Shown here one piece after another: positions 55,501-63,239 of a stretch of 64,000 bases of DNA. Location: assembly GCF_025685425.1 (NCBI RefSeq), contig NZ_JAGTAS010000052.1:62001-126000 (forward strand). Direction: 5' to 3'. The stretch's first letter is position 1, and each line of letters opens with the position of its first letter. Source of the DNA: Terriglobus albidus. GTDB lineage: Bacteria > Acidobacteriota > Terriglobia > Terriglobales > Acidobacteriaceae. Under the pieces are notes generated by a model, which saw nothing but the letters and a program-made list of their open reading frames with translations, did not search any database and was not told the origin of the DNA. Made by a program: the position numbers and the translations under genes.

Positions 55501-56985
55501 GTGCAGCAGAAGGAAGCTTCCGCCTGTATCCTTCGCGTAGCGTGCGTTCAACTGATCGGTCATACGCACCGCAAGATCAACAAGCTCGTTGCGGTCTTCC
55601 ATACGCGGACGAATTTCGGAGTCGGGCAGATCGGTCAACAGACCGAAATACAGGTTTGGATCGGTGTTCGAGAGATAGCGCGCCTCAAGCTCATCGAAGA
55701 GATCGATGATCTGCTCCTCGTTCAGCAGAAGCGTCGGCACTACGATGAAGGTTGCAGCATCTTCCGGAATGCCTTTGGTGTAGTCAAGCTTGGGTAGAGC
55801 GCGCGGCCGGATAAAGGCAGTGATGGTGTTGTTGACCAGGTCGCTCGCGCCCTGCGTCGCCGGCAGCAGGGCAAGGAGCAGGGTTCCCATAACCGCCAGA
55901 AATGCGTGGTTCGGCACCAGGGGAACGATGAATGCCGCGATCGACAGCACAGAAACGACGAAGATACTGAGGATATAGGCCTCTTCGCGGTTTGCTGCCA
56001 AAGCGGCACGTATACGACCGACTAATGTGGGGTGATAGCCGATGCGATTTGCCAGCTCCGGGAACCCTTCTTCGAAGAGGTAGTAGCCCACATGTGCAAG
56101 GCGCCGCGCCAGACGCTGATCGGCGGGAGGATTGATCTCCGCCTGCCGGGCAAGGTCAAGTGCAATGTGGGCGACCTGCAGTTCACTGTAGTCGGAACGG
56201 CATGCCAAAGCGGCGACACGTTGCAGATATCCGGACCGGGTCTCCTCATCCATCGCTAGAAAGACGCCATAGGGATCACGCGCAAGCACGGGATAGAAGG
56301 CCACCATGTCCGGCGTGAGCAGCGACCACTCAAACTGCTGCAGACGCCGCAGTGAGTGAAGCGGCGCAGAGAAAGGTGAGTTCTCAATCGAGGGCATGGT
56401 GCCGGTAAACGCCTCAGCGGCGCGGTCGAGCAGAAACTCCACCTGTGCAAGACGCAGGAAGAACGGCAGTGCAATGGTCTCGTGCAGCAGCAAGGGATCT
56501 TCGGTTTGAATGACCGAGACAAAAACGAGGAGGGATTCGGGCGACCAGATGCCCTTAGCCGCATCCAGGTACTCTTCTGCGACACGCATAGCCCGAGGCA
56601 GAGCGCTATCTCCGGGAACGGTCACGCGCGGAAGCCGGCGGACATTCTTTTTACTGCTCTCGGCCTCGGTAAGCACTGCCTGCAGCATGCGGGAGCTCTC
56701 CAGAAGCTCCAGCGGAGGCGTGAGTTTGCGAAGGTCGACCACCGCCTCGCACCGGCGCAGAATCTCGCTCAAACGCGCAGTCACACGTTCCAGCCGCACT
56801 CCCAGATCGTCCGGCGCGTCTTTAGGACCCAGTTTCACTGGCCGCCACGCTGCCAGCAATGACTGCGCACGTTGGCGCAGCACCTCATCGCTGACGAAAG
56901 GCTTTTCCGGCAGACCCTCGGTCTCAAAAACCGGAGCCGTCAGAGGCAGGTGCTCGAATTCTGTATGGCCCTGAACTTCTGTCAT
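52525..56985 (-). CDS. Cyclic beta-1,2-glucan synthase-like membrane glycosyltransferase (GT84) with glycoamylase domain, no GH94
   Basis: A 1486-residue inner-membrane protein. An N-terminal soluble part (1-330) leads to a hydrophobic pair, then a GT-A glycosyltransferase with LDSDTQLP (about 550), EGSFTGKGIYEASV, SHDLIEGAYAR and RRKHRWVRGDWQI (RxxRW), further membrane spans (about 770-960), and a C-terminal glycoamylase domain (about 1240-1460: SWTGTMFEYLMP, GMPWGISES, YQAWGIPDLALK, WMAHHQGM). NdvB/Cgs proteins are near 2800 residues and end in a GH94 phosphorylase that sets chain length; that module is absent. It is 17 bp after an ABC exporter gene. Product likely a beta-glucan, linkage unproven. 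Confidence 0.85.
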   Translation of the reverse strand: MTEVQGHTEFEHLPLTAPVFETEGLPEKPFVSDEVLRQRAQSLLAAWRPVKLGPKDAPDDLGVRLERVTARLSEILRRCEAVVDLRKLTPPLELLESSRMLQAVLTEAESSKKNVRRLPRVTVPGDSALPRAMRVAEEYLDAAKGIWSPESLLVFVSVIQTEDPLLLHETIALPFFLRLAQVEFLLDRAAEAFTGTMPSIENSPFSAPLHSLRRLQQFEWSLLTPDMVAFYPVLARDPYGVFLAMDEETRSGYLQRVAALACRSDYSELQVAHIALDLARQAEINPPADQRLARRLAHVGYYLFEEGFPELANRIGYHPTLVGRIRAALAANREEAYILSIFVVSVLSIAAFIVPLVPNHAFLAVMGTLLLALLPATQGASDLVNNTITAFIRPRALPKLDYTKGIPEDAATFIVVPTLLLNEEQIIDLFDELEARYLSNTDPNLYFGLLTDLPDSEIRPRMEDRNELVDLAVRMTDQLNARYAKDTGGSFLLLHRHRVFNARQGVWMGWERKRGKLLDLNKLLRSEFDSFPVKAGPVSVLKRVRYIITLDSDTQLPRNTAARMIGTISHPLNQAIIDPRRRIVTRGYGILQPRVGVSVKSASRSRLASLYSGETGFDIYTRAVSDVYQDLFGEGSFTGKGIYEASVLHEVLDRRFPRNMLLSHDLIEGAYARAGLVTDIEVIDDYPSHYSAHTRRKHRWVRGDWQILQWLFNSVPDESGRMVENPISMISQWKIFDNLRRSLVEPITFILLICGWLFLPGGARYWTFVTLMLLLFPVFVQLAFNIGRAMARRNSEAVIESFRAFWSSLGFNLLNLAFLPHHALLSIDAIMRSLVRRFLTGRKLLEWETAAQAEAARTRSSLDIYLQISPAIAFAIGVVIALHHWKDLFAAGPILVLWALTSAITGWLNSPPRKLDAPLSAEDREFLERQALLTWRYYAEFGDEQNQWLIPDNVTEENLHQTRTLSPTNLGMLFNARQAALQLGFLTVPEFTRATLGTMASYDRLEKVNGHIYNWIDIPTLQAIPPFTISSVDSGNLAASLYALTGGVQDILKRPLLTQTMFSAIRKMMGHEGFPPSPSIAALRDSIRWLMELPSIEAQGEWVLAEAERRRKQLIDYVERYTPWLLPKFESLFHLTVFADPENEIVPALQNAVDYVRSLDERLMHLANAATGADRELAIELRVLLPTAMESLGAMVHEVQHIANLSGWHANAMRFDFMLEPQRQLLSIGYDGAQKELFPACYDLVASEARIATFLAIAKGDIPQRAWFRLGRSHVIVDGKAALLSWTGTMFEYLMPALWMRHYPDTLITRSMESAIAIQQHHVKGMPWGISESGMATRDPDGRYQYQAWGIPDLALKYGAEDGPVISPYSTFLTLPFIRKQAIANLRWMAHMGWVGDYGFYEAADYRLNHKQPELVRSWMAHHQGMCLLAVTNLLCDNIFQQWFHANAKVRAAELLLHERPLSKPALRELQRTQPQLHAAPVKAVA

Positions 56986-57002
56986 CATCCTTCTTTCGCT
57001 CG

Positions 57003-58820
57003 TTAGCGGTAACTTGCCGCTTGCATCTCAAACATCTCGGCGTAGAGCCCACCGGATTCCATCAGCTTCTGGTGATTTCCTTCTTCGATCAGACGACCGC
57101 CGCTCAACACTACGATGCGATCTGCCATGCGGACGGTCGAGAAGCGGTGCGAGATCAGCAGTGCCATCTTTCCCTGCGTCAACTCAGCAAAGCGTTCAAA
57201 GACCTCGAGTTCACTGCGGGCATCAAGCGCCGCAGTGGGCTCATCGAGAATCAACAACTGCGCATCTCGCAAATAGGCGCGCGCCAGCGCAATACGCTGC
57301 CATTCGCCGCCCGAGAGCTCCACACCGCCCTCGAAGCGACGGCCAAGAAGCTGGTCATAGCCATGCTCCAGCTTCGCCACCACCGTATCCGCGAGACTCT
57401 TATGCGCCGCATACTCGATCTCGCCCGCATCGAGTTTCCGATCGACACGGCCGACGCCAATGTTTTCGCGCGCGGTCATCTCGTACTTCATGAAGTCCTG
57501 GAAGATAACCCCGATCTCGTGGTGCAACTCCTCCAGCTTGTACTCACGCAGGTCGCGGCCATCCAGAAGGATTTGTCCCTCAGTAGGGTCATACAGCCGC
57601 GTGATGAGCTTGACGATAGTTGTCTTTCCTTGCCCGTTTTCTCCGATCAAAGCGACACGCTCCCCGGGGCGAAGCGTGAAGCTGAAGTTTTTGAGCACCG
57701 TACGGTTCGTTCCGGGATAGGTGAACGACACATTACGGAACTCGAATCCCTGACGGATGGGATTTGGCGCCGGCAATCCCTTCGGATCGGACCTTACGGT
57801 CGGCTCCATGCGGAAGAACTCGATCAGGTCAGTGAGGAACAATGCCTGATCGGCGATGCCGGAGGCGGTGGAGAACACCTGCTGCAGGTTCGAGTTGGCC
57901 TGCTGAATCGATGCCGTGAGAAAGGTGAAGTAGCCGATGCTGTACTCGCCCTGGATTGTCCTCCAGATGACGTAGACGTAGGCGCCGTAATAGCCCAGCG
58001 TACTGACCACGTTCAGCAGGCCGCCGATCAAAAGCTTGCGGCGCGCAAAGGCGGTGTCTTCGGCATGGATACCACGGGCCAGCTCGTCAAACTTACTGGT
58101 GAAGTAGTGACTCAGACCGAAGAGCTTGATTTCTTTGGCGCCGTCGCGGCTGCCGGCCACCTGGCGAAGGTAGTCCATCTGCCGCTTTGCTGGTGTCTGA
58201 CGGAAGTTCTTCGCATACCCCAGGAACGCAAAGTGAGTCTCGCCAAGGAACGACGGCAGCACCCCTACCAGCATCAGCAACACCAGCCATGGCGATGCCA
58301 GCACCAGGGCTGCGGAAAAGACAATGGTCGTGATGATCTGCTGTAGCAACCGGCCGATCTGCTGAATCATCACCAGGCGGTCCGTTGCCTGCACTCGCGC
58401 GCGCTCCAGGCGGTCGTGGAAGATGGGATTTTCGTAAGTGGTCAGGTCCAGCCGTGCCGCCTGCTCCATCACCTTGACTGAGGCGTAGTGGGTATAGCTG
58501 TTGGCCAGGAGAGCATCGCTGAAATCAATCGCCCGCATCATCAGACCGAGCACGACATTGATACCGATCTCGGCAGCGACCAGATACCAGAATCGCGGAT
58601 CAAGCGAACGGCCGCGCAACGTATCCGCGATGTCATTGATGATGTACTGCACAATCTTTGCGGCGGCAAAGGGGCACACGGCCACGATGATGCGCAGAAT
58701 CACACCCCAGATCACGGCCTTCCGGCTGGACCGCCACATGATCGTGAGCACCATCGGTACGTTGCGCAACGCGGCAACACGTTCTCGCCAGGGGTTCTGG
58801 TTGGTGGTCTTCTCGCTCAT
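57003..58820 (-). CDS. ABC exporter, fused permease-ATPase, possible glucan exporter
   Basis: A 605-residue half-transporter. The membrane domain (about 30-330) has five to six spans; the ATPase has Walker A GENGQGKTT (about 391), signature VELSGGEWQRIALARA (about 500), Walker B LILDEPTAALD and the H-loop LLISHRFSTV. It works as a homodimer. Followed after 17 bp by the GT84-like synthase, the same pairing as ndvA-ndvB in rhizobia, although NdvA-type sequence identity cannot be judged here. Export of the glucan or a lipid-linked precursor is the working idea. Confidence 0.88.
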   Translation of the reverse strand: MSEKTTNQNPWRERVAALRNVPMVLTIMWRSSRKAVIWGVILRIIVAVCPFAAAKIVQYIINDIADTLRGRSLDPRFWYLVAAEIGINVVLGLMMRAIDFSDALLANSYTHYASVKVMEQAARLDLTTYENPIFHDRLERARVQATDRLVMIQQIGRLLQQIITTIVFSAALVLASPWLVLLMLVGVLPSFLGETHFAFLGYAKNFRQTPAKRQMDYLRQVAGSRDGAKEIKLFGLSHYFTSKFDELARGIHAEDTAFARRKLLIGGLLNVVSTLGYYGAYVYVIWRTIQGEYSIGYFTFLTASIQQANSNLQQVFSTASGIADQALFLTDLIEFFRMEPTVRSDPKGLPAPNPIRQGFEFRNVSFTYPGTNRTVLKNFSFTLRPGERVALIGENGQGKTTIVKLITRLYDPTEGQILLDGRDLREYKLEELHHEIGVIFQDFMKYEMTARENIGVGRVDRKLDAGEIEYAAHKSLADTVVAKLEHGYDQLLGRRFEGGVELSGGEWQRIALARAYLRDAQLLILDEPTAALDARSELEVFERFAELTQGKMALLISHRFSTVRMADRIVVLSGGRLIEEGNHQKLMESGGLYAEMFEMQAASYR

Positions 58821-58916
58821 GGACTCTCAGTCAGGTTCAGGACTGCATCAATACATTCGCGTGTGCGGGACGCGACACAATGGCTGGTCCGTAGGATGCG
58901 CGCAACTGTAACGGAG

Positions 58917-59049
58917 GTTGTGCAAACAAGGGCTTCGGAGCCTCTCGTTATGCACAACATGAAGAGTCGGCCGACTGGAATTCCGATGTCGCTTCGCGCA
59001 TTGCGTCTTAACCCACAGATTGCCGGGGAGAACTTTCATGGTTCTCCCC
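58917..59049 (+). other. Leader region with two inverted repeats ahead of an ATP-grasp gene
   Basis: In the 289-base divergent gap, GTTGTGCA (58917) pairs with TGCACAAC (58951) around a short GGCT-TCGG-AGCC hairpin, and GGGGAGAAC (59025) pairs with GTTCTCCCC (59041). The second hairpin is about 60 bases before the GTG start and could act as an attenuator. No gene is seen in the gap. Confidence 0.35.
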
Positions 59050-59109
59050 GCAACTTCTTTCACACACCCGCACTACACTAGCCTGAAGCGAACGGAGGAT
59101 CCCCCTACT

Positions 59110-60117
59110 GTGAAGACGATCGGCGTTCTCTTTGGCATGGAAAACACCTTCCCCGGCGCACTGGTGGAAAACATCAATGCGCGCGGGCTCGACGGCATCC
59201 GGGCAGAGTTTGTGCAGGTTGGCGGTGTGGAGATGGGTGCCGCTTCGGGCTACGACGTCATCGTCGACCGAATCTCGCATGACATTCCCTTCTACCGCAG
59301 CTTCCTGAAGAATGCTGCTCTTCGTGGAACGCAGATCATCAACAACCCCTTCTGGTGGTCGGCGGACGACAAGTTCTTCAACTATGCCCTGGCCTCCCGG
59401 GCCGGGGTTGCGGTTCCGCGCACGGTGCTTTTGCCCTCCAAGCAACTGCCTCCGAACACCACGGAGCGCTCCATGCGCAACCTGCAGTATCCGCTCGACT
59501 GGGACACTATCTTCAGCTACGTCGGCTTTCCCGCCTTCCTGAAGCCGCACGACGGCGGCGGCTGGCGTGATGTCTACCACGTCCATAACGCGGAAGAGTT
59601 CTTCCATGCGTACGACCAGACCCGCGATCTGTGCATGGTACTGCAGGCGGCCGTGAACTTCACGGAGTACTTTCGCTGCTACGTCGTAGGCCAGAAGAAG
59701 GTTCGCGTCATGCAGTACGATCCGCGGCGGCCGCACCATGAGCGTTATGTACACGACGGCCCGGCTCCGGCCAAAACCCTGTTGAAGCGCGTTGAAAAAG
59801 ACGCCCTGACCCTCTGCCAGGCGCTCGGCTACGACCTGAATACGGTCGAATTCGCCTGCGAGAATGGCATCCCTTACGCGATCGACTTCATGAACCCGGC
59901 GCCCGATGCCGACCTGCACTCCGTCGGCAAAGCGAATTTTGACTGGATAGTAAATGCCGTCGCCGACCTGGCGATTGCACGGACCAAGCTGAGCGGCAAG
60001 CCTCCGGAACTGAAGTGGTCTGCCCTGCTCGGCGCACCGGAGGAAAAGCCGGCGAAGAAGCCCTCAAAGAAAGCGCCTAAGGCTCCAAAGGCCCCGAGGA
60101 CGCCTAGGAAAAAGTAG
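59110..60117 (+). CDS. ATP-grasp ligase-like protein with basic C-terminal tail
   Basis: Read from the GTG at 59110 with GGAGG 11 bases upstream (VKTIGVLFGMENTFP), 335 residues. ATP-grasp features: FSYVGFPAFLKPHDGGGWRDV, MVLQAAVNFTEYFRCYVVGQKKVRVMQYDP, and the metal-site segment NTVEFACENGIPYAIDFMNPAPD. It resembles the glutathione-synthetase/RimK-like group. The last 30 residues are Lys/Pro/Ala-rich (KKPSKKAPKAPKAP), a histone-H1-like tail unusual for an enzyme. It heads a unit with DUF6572 and GCS2 genes, so it may ligate an amine to a carboxylate in a small peptide pathway. Confidence 0.82.
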   Translation: MKTIGVLFGMENTFPGALVENINARGLDGIRAEFVQVGGVEMGAASGYDVIVDRISHDIPFYRSFLKNAALRGTQIINNPFWWSADDKFFNYALASRAGVAVPRTVLLPSKQLPPNTTERSMRNLQYPLDWDTIFSYVGFPAFLKPHDGGGWRDVYHVHNAEEFFHAYDQTRDLCMVLQAAVNFTEYFRCYVVGQKKVRVMQYDPRRPHHERYVHDGPAPAKTLLKRVEKDALTLCQALGYDLNTVEFACENGIPYAIDFMNPAPDADLHSVGKANFDWIVNAVADLAIARTKLSGKPPELKWSALLGAPEEKPAKKPSKKAPKAPKAPRTPRKK

Positions 60118-60158
60118 AGGCGATGCAGGCTTCGGGCCCGGCGTAGAGTAATACAGAT

Positions 60159-60488
60159 ATGGTTGATGAACCGAACAAAGTAGATCAGGTCTCCGTCACC
60201 AGCGACGGAGCCTACGTGCTCACTATTCAGGACCACTGGGACTGGGAGGTGGACTTCGATCACGTGCAGGTGCTGGAGGATAAACTGAACGCCTATCTCG
60301 GCTTTATCGAGGGCGGCCAGATGGAGGAGCTCTATCCGGCGTCGGCCAGGTTGCCGCTGGAGATCGACATCCAGTTCCAGTTCGCTCCCAGCGAGTTGGG
60401 TCTGCAGTTTTTGGCCGCCGCGAAGAACACGATTGAAGAGGGCGGCTACAAACTTACCTGGAACATTGTCACCGAGGCCAATGCCTGA
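60159..60488 (+). CDS. DUF6572-like small protein
   Basis: A 109-residue acidic protein starting NKVDQVSVTSDGAYVLTIQDHWDWEVD and continuing with helix HVQVLEDKLNAYLGFIEGGQ and strand LEIDIQFQFAP. The pattern resembles DUF6572, a family of unknown function. It sits 41 bp after the ATP-grasp gene and 34 bp before the GCS2 gene, so it is probably part of the same operon and may bind substrate or stabilise the ligases (inference). Confidence 0.7.
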   Translation: MVDEPNKVDQVSVTSDGAYVLTIQDHWDWEVDFDHVQVLEDKLNAYLGFIEGGQMEELYPASARLPLEIDIQFQFAPSELGLQFLAAAKNTIEEGGYKLTWNIVTEANA

Positions 60489-60522
60489 CAAGCGGACGGG
60501 GGCCTGATACCTTCATCTCACC

Positions 60523-61626
60523 ATGCGCCCATCGTTCTCGCTCGGCATTGAAGAGGAGTATCAGACTGTCGATCCTGAAAGCCGGGATCTTCGCTCGCAT
60601 ATCGCCACCGAGATGCTGGCCAAGGGCAGGCTCCGGCTGGAAGAGCGTGTAAAGGCCGAGATGCATCAGTCTGTCGTCGAGGTAGGCACGCGCGTCTGCC
60701 GCAATATTGAAGCGGCCCGCGAAGACCTCTACGATCTGCGGCGCAATATGGTCCGGCTGGCCGAAGAACACGGCCTGCTGCTGGTTGCCGGCGCTACGCA
60801 CCCCTTTGCGGACTGGCGTGTGCAGGAGATCTATCCGGATGACCGCTATAAACGCGTCGTAGAGGACCTGCAGCTTGTTGCCCGCGCCAACCTGATCTTC
60901 GGCCTGCATGTCCATGTTGGCATTGAAGACCGTGAAGCCGCGATCCGCATCATGAATTCGATGCGGTATTTTCTGCCGCACATTCTGGCGCTGAGTACAA
61001 ACTCCCCATTCTGGCTGGGGATGGAGACGGGCTACAAGAGCTATCGTGCGAAGGTCTTCGAGAACTTTCCCCGGACCAACCTTCCCGACAGCTTCGCGAG
61101 TTACTCCGAGTTCGAAAGCTACGTTAACCTGCTGATCAAGACCAACACCATCGACAACGCCAAGAAGATCTGGTGGGACATCCGTCCGCATCCTTTCTTC
61201 AATACCGTTGAGGTTCGCATCTGCGACATTCCCCTGCGCGCGGAAGAGTCAATCGCTATTGCCGCGCTGATCCAGGCGACAGCTGCGAAACTCTACAAGC
61301 TGCATGAAGCCAATGTGGACTTCCGCCAGTACAGCCGCGCGTTGCTGATGGAAAACAAGTTCCGCGCAGTGCGATACGGCCTTGACGGAAAACTGATCGA
61401 CTTCGGGAAGGAGGCTGAGGTGCATGAGCGGGATCTGATCCGCGAGTACCTCGCCTTCGTCGATGATGTTCTGGACGAGTTAGGCTCGCGGGCTGCGGTC
61501 GAAGCTCTCCATAACATTCTGGAACGGGGTTCCGGCGCTGACCGGCAGCTTGCCGTCTATCGGCAGACCGGGAGCCTGCGTGCGGTAGTCGACTACATGG
61601 CAGCGGAGACCAGGGCCGGTTTGTAA
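60523..61626 (+). CDS. ybdK: YbdK-type carboxylate-amine ligase (GCS2 family)
   Basis: A 367-residue member of the glutamate-cysteine ligase type 2 family. Start FSLGIEEEYQTVD carries the metal-binding Glu cluster; further family signs are FGLHVHVGIED, ALSTNSPFWLGMETGYKSYR, WWDIRPHPFFNTVEVRICD and the ENKFRAVRYGLDG segment. E. coli YbdK has weak glutamate-cysteine ligase activity; many relatives act in other amide-bond pathways. The operon with an ATP-grasp protein suggests a two-ligase amide or peptide route. Confidence 0.92.
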   Translation: MRPSFSLGIEEEYQTVDPESRDLRSHIATEMLAKGRLRLEERVKAEMHQSVVEVGTRVCRNIEAAREDLYDLRRNMVRLAEEHGLLLVAGATHPFADWRVQEIYPDDRYKRVVEDLQLVARANLIFGLHVHVGIEDREAAIRIMNSMRYFLPHILALSTNSPFWLGMETGYKSYRAKVFENFPRTNLPDSFASYSEFESYVNLLIKTNTIDNAKKIWWDIRPHPFFNTVEVRICDIPLRAEESIAIAALIQATAAKLYKLHEANVDFRQYSRALLMENKFRAVRYGLDGKLIDFGKEAEVHERDLIREYLAFVDDVLDELGSRAAVEALHNILERGSGADRQLAVYRQTGSLRAVVDYMAAETRAGL

Positions 61627-61880
61627 CGAATTAATGACAATCAAATTTTCTGTTCATTCCTCTTTTCAGAAGATTTAATCCGGCGTACATTTGTCTTCAG
61701 ATGAGCAGTTCCTATAGTCTTCTGCTCAACAGTTCCGTTACATTTTTGTTCCCTTTTGGGTTGTAGCAAGTTTTTGCAGTCTCCGGCGAAGCTATCGCCG
61801 ATGTGTATTCGCAATCATCCTTGTAGTCGCCGTCGTGTCGCTGTATCCAACCTGCAGTCTTTTTTGTGAGGGAAACACCC
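61627..61880. other. AT-rich 254-base spacer before the aminotransferase gene
   Basis: Lower GC than its neighbours, with short hairpins GAGCAG...CTGCTC (about 61704-61728) and CGGCGA-AGCTA-TCGCCG (about 61785-61801). No gene is recognised. It probably holds the transcription terminator of ybdK and the promoter of the aminotransferase gene, but no clear -35/-10 pair stands out. Confidence 0.3.
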
Positions 61881-63134
61881 ATGAGCTCGATCTTCGACGT
61901 CAGTTCCGCAGTCTCTCGCCGCAACTTCATGCGCCTGTTTGGCGCTGGCGCTGCGGCCGCAGCCACGCTTCCTAACTTCTCGCAGACCGCATTCGCGCAG
62001 GCAGCTGGCCAGGCTGCCGGTCGTCGCGGTATGGGCGAGCGTCCGATGATGGATAAGGATGTCATCGTGATCTCCTCGAACGAGAACCCGCTTGGACCGG
62101 CTCCTTCTGCTCTTGCCGCCGTCGCGCAGGCAGGCCCCACCGGCGGCCGTTATGACAAGTACGGTGTTGGCCCCGGCGTTGTGAAGACTCTCTCCGAGCA
62201 GTTTGGTCTGAAGCCCGGTTATGTTCAGCTCTATCCCGGTTCCGGCGGTCCGCTGGATATGGCGCTGATGTCGAACATCGGCCCCGGCAAAGGCCTGGTC
62301 ACCGCCGATCCTTCCTATGAGCAGGGCTCTCGCGCTGCCATGAAAGTAAAGGCTCCGCTGAAGCAGGTTCCGCTCAACGCCAAGTACGAGCACGATGTAA
62401 AAGCCATGCTGGCTGCCGATCCGAACGCCGGCGCTTTTTACATCGTCAACCCGAATAATCCGACCGGCACGATGACGCCGAAGGAAGACATCATCTGGCT
62501 GATCAACAACAAGCCCAAGGGCTCGGTTGTAATCGTCGACGAAGCCTATCACCACTTCTCCACCCATGAGTCGATCATCGATCAGGTTGCCGCGGATAAG
62601 GACGTCATCGTTCTGCGCACCTTCTCGAAGATCTACGGCATGGCTGGTGTCCGTGCTGGCTTCGCCATCGCCCGCCCGGATCTGCTGGAGAAGTTCGAAA
62701 CCCTGAGCGGCAACGTCAGCCTGCGCAACACGGCTTCAGTTTCGCTGCTCGCTGCTGCCGCTGCGGGCGCCAGCCTCCGTGATCCTGAGTTGGTTCCGCT
62801 GCGCCGCAAGATCAACACCGACATCCGCGAAGCCACGCTGGAGTTCCTGGACAAGAAGGGATACAAGATAGTTCCCGGCTCCCAGGCCAACATGTTCATG
62901 GTCGATGTCAAGCGTCCTGGCAAGGACTTCCAGCAGCTCATGATGAAGGAGAAGATCGCGATCGGCCGTACCTGGTCTGCCATGCCGACCTACGTTCGCG
63001 TCACCGTCGGCACCAAAGAGGAGATGGATAAGTTCCAGACGGCATTCGTCAAGTGCATGGATGTTCCTCCGGGAGCTGTCAATGCCTCACTGCACTCGGA
63101 GCTCTACATTCCCAGCGAACTGCACCGCGCCTGA
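61881..63134 (+). CDS. Tat-exported class I/II PLP aminotransferase (HisC-like fold)
   Basis: The ATG at 61881 follows GAGGGA by seven bases. The 417-residue protein starts with a twin-arginine signal (VSRRNFMRLFGAGAAAAATL, cleavage near AFAQA), then a complete fold type I aminotransferase: ISSNENPLGP, VNPNNPTGTMT, IVDEAYHHF and the PLP lysine Lys250 in RTFSKIYGMAGVRAGF, plus the substrate arginine region VRVTVGTKEEM. It resembles histidinol-phosphate aminotransferases but is predicted to work in the periplasm with PLP loaded before export. Monocistronic, with a terminator just after it. Substrate unknown. Confidence 0.92.
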   Translation: MSSIFDVSSAVSRRNFMRLFGAGAAAAATLPNFSQTAFAQAAGQAAGRRGMGERPMMDKDVIVISSNENPLGPAPSALAAVAQAGPTGGRYDKYGVGPGVVKTLSEQFGLKPGYVQLYPGSGGPLDMALMSNIGPGKGLVTADPSYEQGSRAAMKVKAPLKQVPLNAKYEHDVKAMLAADPNAGAFYIVNPNNPTGTMTPKEDIIWLINNKPKGSVVIVDEAYHHFSTHESIIDQVAADKDVIVLRTFSKIYGMAGVRAGFAIARPDLLEKFETLSGNVSLRNTASVSLLAAAAAGASLRDPELVPLRRKINTDIREATLEFLDKKGYKIVPGSQANMFMVDVKRPGKDFQQLMMKEKIAIGRTWSAMPTYVRVTVGTKEEMDKFQTAFVKCMDVPPGAVNASLHSELYIPSELHRA

Positions 63135-63161
63135 TGGCCGTGCGTTCCAAACCCGGAAACG

Positions 63162-63190
63162 AACCCCGGCTACGGCCGGGGTTCTTCTTT
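63162..63190 (+). terminator. Rho-independent terminator after the aminotransferase gene
   Basis: AACCCCGGC and GCCGGGGTT form a 9-bp stem with a TACG loop, followed by CTTCTTT. Located 28 bases after the stop. Confidence 0.8.
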
Positions 63191-63239
63191 CCACCGGACT
63201 GCACTGCCGTTCACAATGGCTTAAACTTGGAGTAACGCC

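Noticed and set aside
61757-61782. Possible sigma-54 promoter (TGGGTTG...TTTTTGC) before the aminotransferase gene
   Set aside because: The GG to GC spacing is not the required ten bases.
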